Assembly (NCBI GenBank): GCA_905479025.1
Contig: CAJQKX010000334.1
Location: 1 to 11,141 of the forward strand
Direction: 5' to 3'
Length of the DNA stretch: 11,141 nucleotides
DNA from: an uncultured Paraglaciecola sp.
GTDB taxonomy: Bacteria; Pseudomonadota; Gammaproteobacteria; Enterobacterales; Alteromonadaceae
The notes beneath the pieces are model-generated. The model was not told the DNA's origin. It worked only from the letters and a program-made list of their open reading frames with translations, and ran no database searches. This document shows positions 5,574-11,141 of this stretch, piece by piece; position 1 is the first letter of the stretch, and every line of letters begins with the position of its first letter. The translations under genes were made by a program, and so were the position numbers.

Positions 5574-8500
5574 AGCGAATAATTATCCATATAGGCATTC
5601 ATAAGACAGGCTCTACCTCGATCCAACAATCTTTTAGTGACCACCATCATACATTAAAACAGTTGGGATATTATTTCCCGCTATTTAAAAACTCGTATAA
5701 ACAAAATACTGAATCCAATCATGGGAGTTTATTTACAAACCTTTACGATGTAAATCCCTTTAAGTGGAGTAATAACAGGCGAATCGGAATTGATACTGTT
5801 GAGAAGGTAAAAGTGTTACAAGCATCTTATCTTTCTCAACTAGCAGCAGTATTGAAAGAGGAAGTCCCAGCCATCATTTTTTCTGCAGAAAAGCTATCGA
5901 AATTTCCCCTTGAAGGTATAAATAAATTTAAAAAAGACATAGAAACATTAACAGAAGGAGCTGTTGAGTTTAAAATTATCTGTTGCCTACGTGAGCCCGT
6001 GTCCTATTGGCAAAGCTTATGCCAAGAGAATATAAAAACAGGTGTTATTTCCCTAGATGAAATCTGTAAGAATACACCTCAAAAGCCTAATCTATTTCAA
6101 GATGTACTGACTAAATACATCACGGCATTTGGTAAAGATGCTGTTGATGTTTATCGTTTTGAAGACATGCTTGTGTCAAAACAGGGGCCATTTAATTACT
6201 TCTTAGGTCGAATATCTGCTGATTTACAAGGAAAGTATGAAGAGAATTGGAGTAATCTTGGTTACTGTCATGAAGCGATTGAGCTCATCTCATATATGAA
6301 CGAAAAAGTCCCTACGATGATTAATAAAAAAGTTAATCCACATAGGAAAATGAATGAGCATAAAATCTTATCGCAATTACAAGGAGTGAAATTTTCCCTA
6401 AGTGAAGAAGTTCAGACAAAAATCATCTCTGAAAGTCAAAATGACAGGCGATGGTTAAAAGCAAATTATAATTTAGAATATCCTAACCCTGAAATCAAAC
6501 CGGTTCAAAAAGAAAAGCTTTGGCAAGAGTCTACCATCAACCAGTTGTATGGCCTGATGCCTAAATTTAATAACAGCATTTCATCCCTTATTATAAAGGC
6601 AATGGAGAATATTGCTATTTCTTATAAAAACACAGAGCCAAAAAAATATGCACTTTTAATAAGAAAACAACATCTATCACCTCTAATTATATGGACTTTT
6701 CGCAGGACAGGAGGAACAAATTTAGCACATACTTTATTTTCGTCTATGGACAATGCTAATGCACATTATGAACCTTTCAATAAAAATCGTATCTATGGGT
6801 ATGTCGTAAAAAATTGGAAGGAAAGTAAAAATAAAGAACAATTGAAAAACGCGCTTATAGATATTCTATCTCAAAAAGTCTGTATTAAGCATTGTTTAGA
6901 GAATGTCCCTGATGAAGTAAATGCCATTTTGTTAGAAATTAGCGTTCAGTATGGTTATAAGCATTTATTCTTATACAGAGAGCAGGCAGAAGGTCGATTA
7001 TTAAGTCTCAATTATGCAGAAAAAACAGGTGTCTGGTCGTCAGATTTTAAGAATAAATCCAATTTAGATAACTCGATATTTTCTCAAAAAATTGAAAGCA
7101 AAAGACTCATTCAACATGAATTGACATGCAGAAAACAAATGAAGTCTATCTATCAAAAATCTGTTTCTCTTAAGGCATTTCCCTTAACTGTTAGCTTCGA
7201 AAACTTATATAAACAACCCTATAAGCAGTCAAAAAAATTAGTGCAAGACTTATTTACATTGCTAGTGCCATCAATGACAGATATTCCTGAAGAATTTTTT
7301 GAAAAACTTCTTAAAAAGGGAGCTCAAGGCACGAAAACAGATTACACACGTTTCAATGGTTCTGAAGATTTCCTCAAACAAGTAAGAGCTTTAGACCAGT
7401 TACACCTTTGTCTAGTCCCCAACTATCAGTTAGATAAAACGAAAGAAATTAATGACTTTAAACACTTTGAGATCATCAATATTCTTCCAGGGATAGAAAG
7501 AAACAGCTTTCATTGTTCTGGCATTGCTGTTGACAAAAATGGTCAAAGTGTAGATTTATTATTGAAACAAGGAACAGGATCCATCCTTGTAGATACTTCC
7601 TTAGAAGGTGGTCATTTTTTATCTAATGCTTGGATCGCCAAAGGACGTAATGAACTGTGGATGAAAAATAACGGACACAACGATGTGTTATTAGCAGTCT
7701 TGACGTTTCAAAAAAATGAAATAGTACATGAAGTCAAAAAATCAAAAAATAACCAACTAAAGAGACTTTATTTTTTCTGGGAAACCAGATTAAAAGACCT
7801 AACTAAAAATATTTTGAAGCCAAAAACCCAACTGAAACAGGTGGCATTTACGCCACCATCTCCTTTCAAAAAAATCTCTGTTATAAATAATAAAATTGGC
7901 TATACACCTATTCCAAAAATAGCCAGTACGTCCATTAAACATGCTCTTTATAAATTAGAAAATAAAAAGGCTTTTTCAATAGAAGAGCACAATACACATA
8001 TACATAATTTTTTTAATGAAAAGAAAAAAGCAGAAAACAACCCTTTGCCTGACTTCAACTTTATAGTTATACGAGATCCGATTAAACGATTTTTGTCAGG
8101 GTACGCCAACCGGGTGATGATGCATAAGGAGCTTTCAAAAAACTTTATTCAAAATACATGCCCATCATTGGAGGGACAAATTCCTTTCTTCGATCCAAAA
8201 CTTAATCAATTTATCGAAAACTTACCTCTTTACTTAAAGGTGGATACTATTCAGCATCACTTTCAACCCATGTGTACGCTATTGAGCAAGACAGAAAGCC
8301 TTAAGCAGTTTGATAAGGTGTACCCTTTAGAAAATATATACTCTCTAGAGAAAGACTTGTCTAATATGACAGGTGAGAACGTGACACTCCCAAACATGCA
8401 AAATAGTGCTCCAGTGATCTCGATTGGAGCGTTAAGCAAACAATCTATAGAAGTATTGTTAGAGTACTACCGTGATGATTACGAAGTATTAAATGAATAT

Positions 8501-9874
8501 TATAGCGTCGACCAAGTTTGGAAAGAATGGAAAGCCATATGTTCGGCTAAAGGAATTTGTGTCATGAATAACAAAGTCGGCTATTTCCCTATCCCAAAAG
8601 TCGCTTGTACTTCTATCAAAAATGCCCTTTATGAATTGGAGTTTAAGAAAGGCTTTTCGGAAGAACAAGAAGGAATGCATATACATGATGCTTTTAACAA
8701 CAACCAAAATCTTGCGCTATGTGATTTTAACTTTATAGTCATCCGAGATCCAATTAAACGCTTTTTGTCAGCATACTCTAACCGTGTTCTTTTTCATGGA
8801 GAACTTTCAGAAAGTACTATTCAAGATATACACCCATCCTTAAAAGGAGAAATTCCATATTTTGACCCAACTATCACACAATTTATTGAGAATTTGCCCA
8901 TTTATTTAAAGGTATTACCTATTCAACATCATGTTCAACCTATTTCTGAGATATTTGATAAAGCAAGGAGTTTGGAACAATTTGATAAAATTTACCCTCT
9001 AGAAAGTCTGTCTGCTTTAGAAGATGACTTGTCTATCATGACGGGTAGTAATGTGCGTTTCAAGCATTCACAAACAGGTGGACCTAGAATTTCACTTGAT
9101 AACTTGAACCGGAAACAAATTGAAATATTGTTAGAATATTATCGAAAAGATTATGAGTTGTTGAATGAATATTATCCCGTTGAACAAATTTGGCAAGAAT
9201 GGGAGAGCAGTAATCCTGACATAACAGATAAAAATGGTTGTTATATTTATTCGAACAAGACGTCTGTCAAAACAGCGGAATTAGTTCTTAAATATCTTGT
9301 TGAAAATTTTACAATCAATTCCATCACTCATTTTGGCTGTCGTAAGACTGCTTGGCTAATAGCCTGTTCAGACCTTGGTATTTTACGTTGCTTAGGGTTA
9401 TATGAGCACGAAGACAAATTAGAAGGGGTAAAAATAGAGACCCTGGAACTTCGACCAATTAACTTGACTGAAAACCTCCATGAACATTTTGACTTAGTCA
9501 TAAGCCTGCAATTAGTAGAAAACTTAAATCCGGCGCATTCAGAACAATGCATTAAATCATTATGTCATAGTTCAAATATTATTCTTTTTGGATCTACATA
9601 TTTAACAGAAGCGACGAAACCTAATTGTCAGAAACATAGCTATTGGGCAACGTTGTTTGCTGTACACGGTTATGTTGTTTTTGATCTTTTCCGACCAATG
9701 CTTCATCGTCATGATGAAAAGGGGGAATCATGGTATAAAGACAACTTATTTTTATACGTAAAACAAGATAGTACTCAGTATCACACGTTAATAGAGCAAG
9801 GTTTTAACCCTATGGAAAATATTTCTTTTATGGATAGTCCTCATCCTTTGTCATTTACACAAATAAATTCTTAA
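5570..9874 (+). CDS. Giant multidomain protein: four sulfotransferase-type modules and a C-terminal methyltransferase-like domain
   Basis: The protein has 1434 residues with no signal peptide or membrane segment, and single-domain sulfotransferases are about 250-350. Module 1 (about 1-368): HIGIHKTGSTS at 6-16, LREPVSYWQS with R141/S149. Module 2 (about 370-620): WTFRRTGGTNL at 375-385, LFLYREQAEGRLLS with R470/S479, then an unassigned beta-rich stretch (about 632-713) and a basic linker. Module 3 (769-995): PIPKIASTSIKHAL at 780-793, FIVIRDPIKRFLSGY with R835/S843. Module 4 (996-1217): PIPKVACTSIKNAL at 1007-1020, FIVIRDPIKRFLSAY with R1059/S1067. Modules 3 and 4 are a tandem duplicate of the Sulfotransfer_2 type (PK-x-AxTS). 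Residues 1218-1434 resemble a class I methyltransferase with a damaged glycine motif. The TTG start is chosen because MKRIIIHIGIHKTGSTS is the standard sulfotransferase opening; it overlaps the previous stop. The likely role is multi-position sulfation of the exported glycan. Confidence 0.88.
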   Translation: MKRIIIHIGIHKTGSTSIQQSFSDHHHTLKQLGYYFPLFKNSYKQNTESNHGSLFTNLYDVNPFKWSNNRRIGIDTVEKVKVLQASYLSQLAAVLKEEVPAIIFSAEKLSKFPLEGINKFKKDIETLTEGAVEFKIICCLREPVSYWQSLCQENIKTGVISLDEICKNTPQKPNLFQDVLTKYITAFGKDAVDVYRFEDMLVSKQGPFNYFLGRISADLQGKYEENWSNLGYCHEAIELISYMNEKVPTMINKKVNPHRKMNEHKILSQLQGVKFSLSEEVQTKIISESQNDRRWLKANYNLEYPNPEIKPVQKEKLWQESTINQLYGLMPKFNNSISSLIIKAMENIAISYKNTEPKKYALLIRKQHLSPLIIWTFRRTGGTNLAHTLFSSMDNANAHYEPFNKNRIYGYVVKNWKESKNKEQLKNALIDILSQKVCIKHCLENVPDEVNAILLEISVQYGYKHLFLYREQAEGRLLSLNYAEKTGVWSSDFKNKSNLDNSIFSQKIESKRLIQHELTCRKQMKSIYQKSVSLKAFPLTVSFENLYKQPYKQSKKLVQDLFTLLVPSMTDIPEEFFEKLLKKGAQGTKTDYTRFNGSEDFLKQVRALDQLHLCLVPNYQLDKTKEINDFKHFEIINILPGIERNSFHCSGIAVDKNGQSVDLLLKQGTGSILVDTSLEGGHFLSNAWIAKGRNELWMKNNGHNDVLLAVLTFQKNEIVHEVKKSKNNQLKRLYFFWETRLKDLTKNILKPKTQLKQVAFTPPSPFKKISVINNKIGYTPIPKIASTSIKHALYKLENKKAFSIEEHNTHIHNFFNEKKKAENNPLPDFNFIVIRDPIKRFLSGYANRVMMHKELSKNFIQNTCPSLEGQIPFFDPKLNQFIENLPLYLKVDTIQHHFQPMCTLLSKTESLKQFDKVYPLENIYSLEKDLSNMTGENVTLPNMQNSAPVISIGALSKQSIEVLLEYYRDDYEVLNEYYSVDQVWKEWKAICSAKGICVMNNKVGYFPIPKVACTSIKNALYELEFKKGFSEEQEGMHIHDAFNNNQNLALCDFNFIVIRDPIKRFLSAYSNRVLFHGELSESTIQDIHPSLKGEIPYFDPTITQFIENLPIYLKVLPIQHHVQPISEIFDKARSLEQFDKIYPLESLSALEDDLSIMTGSNVRFKHSQTGGPRISLDNLNRKQIEILLEYYRKDYELLNEYYPVEQIWQEWESSNPDITDKNGCYIYSNKTSVKTAELVLKYLVENFTINSITHFGCRKTAWLIACSDLGILRCLGLYEHEDKLEGVKIETLELRPINLTENLHEHFDLVISLQLVENLNPAHSEQCIKSLCHSSNIILFGSTYLTEATKPNCQKHSYWATLFAVHGYVVFDLFRPMLHRHDEKGESWYKDNLFLYVKQDSTQYHTLIEQGFNPMENISFMDSPHPLSFTQINS
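7874..9220 (+). repeat. In-frame tandem duplication of a sulfotransferase module
   Basis: Codons 769-995 and 996-1217 are two copies of one module, alike in protein along nearly their whole length and clearly related in DNA (for example around 8054-8098 and 8726-8770). Both open with I.V.NNK.GY.PIPK, share FNFIVIRDPIKRFLS, QFIENLP.YLKV, IQHH.QP, and close with EYYR.DYE.LNEYY.V.Q.W.EW. The second copy lacks three residues before the 3'-phosphate motif. Well over half of the aligned residues agree by eye. Confidence 0.9.
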
Positions 9875-9894
9875 TAGCCTTAAAGCGAGCTGTG

Positions 9895-11034
9895 ATGAAA
9901 GTAAGTATTGTTATTCCAGTATATAATGTAGAAAAATACATATCTGCTTGTATTGATTCTGTTTTATCACAAACATACCAAGACATCGAAATTATAGTCA
10001 TAGATGATTGTTCTCCTGACAAGAGTATTTCAATCATAGAGGCCTATCAATCTAATAAAATTCATATTTATGCCCACAAGAAGAATAAAGGACTTTCAGC
10101 TTCTCGTAATACGGGCGTAACATATTGTACTGGAGACTACATATTGTTTTTGGACTCTGATGATACTTTGAATCCAAAAGCATTGGAGCATTGCCTCTGT
10201 ATTGTACAAGAGCATGGCTCTGAAGTCGTTTCATTCAACTCTCGTCACATTGATGAAGAGGGGAATACCTGGCCACTTTTGTGGCATAAAAAATTCAACT
10301 TTGTAGAATGTTTTAATATATCTATTGTCAATTACCCCAAACTCGTATGGGATGTAGCAGCATGGAATAAGCTCATTTCTCTAAAACTATATAGAGAAAG
10401 CAACTTGATTTTTGATGAAGAACAGCGATGGTTTGAAGACCATTTATTTTCACTACAATTGTATAATAAAGCAAGGAAAGTCAGCATAACTACTGAAGTG
10501 CTTCATTACTATTTGAAGCGAACAGATTCAAGCAATCAGTCCATAACACAACAAAAAACTTTTTTAACCTGCGACTATCGAATTCGAATGATCGAGTCCG
10601 TTTTGCCCTATTTAGAGTCATCAGATAATCAAAAATTGATCCCCTATTTCTTTGACTTAATCCTTAGTTTTTATCGCTTCCTTATAAAAGATGCCTTTGA
10701 TACGGCAGAGACACAAACTCAATTTTTTGAACTTGTGTCTCGCTTCAAAAAAATATTAGAGCGCGTCCCTCTAGAAACTATGACTTACCATAGATTATCT
10801 CAAGTAGATGTTGCATTGATCATAAAGCATATGAGTGCTGAAGATATTGATTTATTTTACAGAGATCAAATGGTACGGCCTAATATATTAGAAAAACTGT
10901 TTTCCTATGATTTTGAAGAAAAAGAATATTTTTTACCTCAATATCTCAAATGGAAAGACGAAAAACAACCTAATCTTAAAAAACTAAAAAGCGCCCCCTC
11001 TTTTAAGAAACACACTTTGTTGTGGTTGAATTAA
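9895..11034 (+). CDS. Family 2 (GT-A) glycosyltransferase
   Basis: This is predicted to transfer a sugar from a nucleotide donor in the cytoplasm as part of glycan assembly. The first ~100 residues are a standard GT2 donor domain: VSIVIPVYNVEKYI at 3-16, VIDDCSPD at 35-42, NKGLSASRNTG at 64-74 and the metal-binding DSDD at 87-90 in LFLDSDDTL. An acceptor-side EEQRWFEDH follows near 175-185. The last ~180 residues are mostly helical and unassigned. The ATG at 9895 is chosen because MKVSIVIPVYN is the family start; a GTG one codon earlier is possible. It begins 20 bases after the giant gene's stop, so it is likely cotranscribed. The stop abuts an insertion-sequence end, so its last few codons could be altered by insertion. 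Confidence 0.9.
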   Translation: MKVSIVIPVYNVEKYISACIDSVLSQTYQDIEIIVIDDCSPDKSISIIEAYQSNKIHIYAHKKNKGLSASRNTGVTYCTGDYILFLDSDDTLNPKALEHCLCIVQEHGSEVVSFNSRHIDEEGNTWPLLWHKKFNFVECFNISIVNYPKLVWDVAAWNKLISLKLYRESNLIFDEEQRWFEDHLFSLQLYNKARKVSITTEVLHYYLKRTDSSNQSITQQKTFLTCDYRIRMIESVLPYLESSDNQKLIPYFFDLILSFYRFLIKDAFDTAETQTQFFELVSRFKKILERVPLETMTYHRLSQVDVALIIKHMSAEDIDLFYRDQMVRPNILEKLFSYDFEEKEYFLPQYLKWKDEKQPNLKKLKSAPSFKKHTLLWLN

Positions 11035-11050
11035 CCGGACACTTCAATAA

Positions 11051-11064
11051 AGGATTATAATCCT
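11051..11064. promoter_or_regulatory. 14-bp palindrome upstream of the transposase
   Basis: AGGATTATAATCCT is perfectly self-complementary, contains TATAAT, and lies 16 bases before the transposase ATG. It may be the IS promoter -10 region and an operator-like site, but this is inference. Confidence 0.4.
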
Positions 11065-11080
11065 GTTAATTGAGGTGAAT

Positions 11081-11141
11081 ATGACTAAACGAACAAATAA
11101 ACATTATCCCGCAGAATTTAAACAAGAAGCGGTCGCTCTGG
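11081..11141 (+). CDS. IS3-family OrfA transposase, N-terminal 20 residues
   Basis: The start MTKRTNKHYPAEFKQEAVAL matches the opening of the helix-turn-helix OrfA protein of IS3-family elements, in which the (K/R)(R/K).Y..EFK.EAV.L motif is diagnostic. OrfA binds the IS ends and contributes to the OrfAB transposase made by frameshifting. GAGGTG (11072-11077) provides a Shine-Dalgarno three bases before the ATG. The rest is beyond the window. Confidence 0.85.
   Translation, partial: MTKRTNKHYPAEFKQEAVAL

Larger units (their letters stand above)
11035..11141 (+). mobile_element. Left end of an IS3-type insertion sequence (continues past window end)
   Basis: The sequence CCGGACACTTC directly after the glycosyltransferase stop codon, then a leader and a transposase start, looks like a terminal inverted repeat and promoter region of an IS3-family element. 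The exact outer boundary is uncertain. Elements of this family usually begin with TG, and a TG at 11027-11028 inside the preceding gene is a candidate, which would put that gene's stop codon inside the element. The right end and any target duplication are outside the window. Confidence 0.65.

Noticed and set aside
9328..9552. Antisense ORF inside the methyltransferase-like domain
   Set aside because: It is a shadow of the coding frame with no ribosome site or family resemblance.

Overview
The window looks like part of a surface-polysaccharide (O-antigen or capsule) locus of a low-GC Gram-negative bacterium, most likely a gammaproteobacterium. A marine lifestyle is plausible because sulfated polysaccharides are common there, but this is inference. 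The basis is an ABC-2 polysaccharide exporter pair (wzm/wzt), a dTDP-glucose 4,6-dehydratase start (rmlB/rfbB), two glycosyltransferases, a sulfotransferase, a giant multidomain sulfotransferase, and an IS3-type transposase start.

Layout. Minus strand, left part: wzm (2108 down to 1395), wzt (1326 to 622), a frameshifted remnant of an unrecognised gene (586 to 298), and the 5' end of rmlB (261 to the window edge). wzm stops at an in-frame amber codon; beyond it the same frame continues for 22 sense codons of plausible Wzm C-terminus and ends in a TAATG overlap with the start of wzt. A roughly 640-base divergent intergenic region follows (2109-2752, to the preferred ATG). It is unusually rich in tandem repeats: four copies of an 11-mer, small 8- and 9-bp duplications, eight perfect copies of GCATTAGG, a bulged hairpin, and eleven perfect copies of ATTTTT ending about 46 bases before a glycosyltransferase start.

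Plus strand, right part: a GT-B glycosyltransferase with two N-terminal polysaccharide-locus repeats (2753-4207); a 496-base gap with one doubtful small ORF (4208-4703); then a tight cluster of a 289-aa sulfotransferase (4704-5573), a 1434-aa protein (5570-9874) and a GT2 glycosyltransferase (9895-11034). The 1434-aa protein carries four successive sulfotransferase-type modules, the last two an internal tandem duplication, plus a C-terminal methyltransferase-like domain with an eroded SAM motif. An IS3-type element begins at or just after the GT2 stop codon and runs off the window.

Inferred pathway: glycosyltransferases build a glycan, the sulfotransferases decorate it from PAPS at several positions, a methyltransferase-like module may modify or cap it, and Wzm/Wzt export it. 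The export step may be impaired by the wzm amber codon. The most novel element is the multi-sulfotransferase protein; the second is the cluster of simple-sequence repeats between the exporter and the glycosyltransferase, which could be a variable-expression switch.
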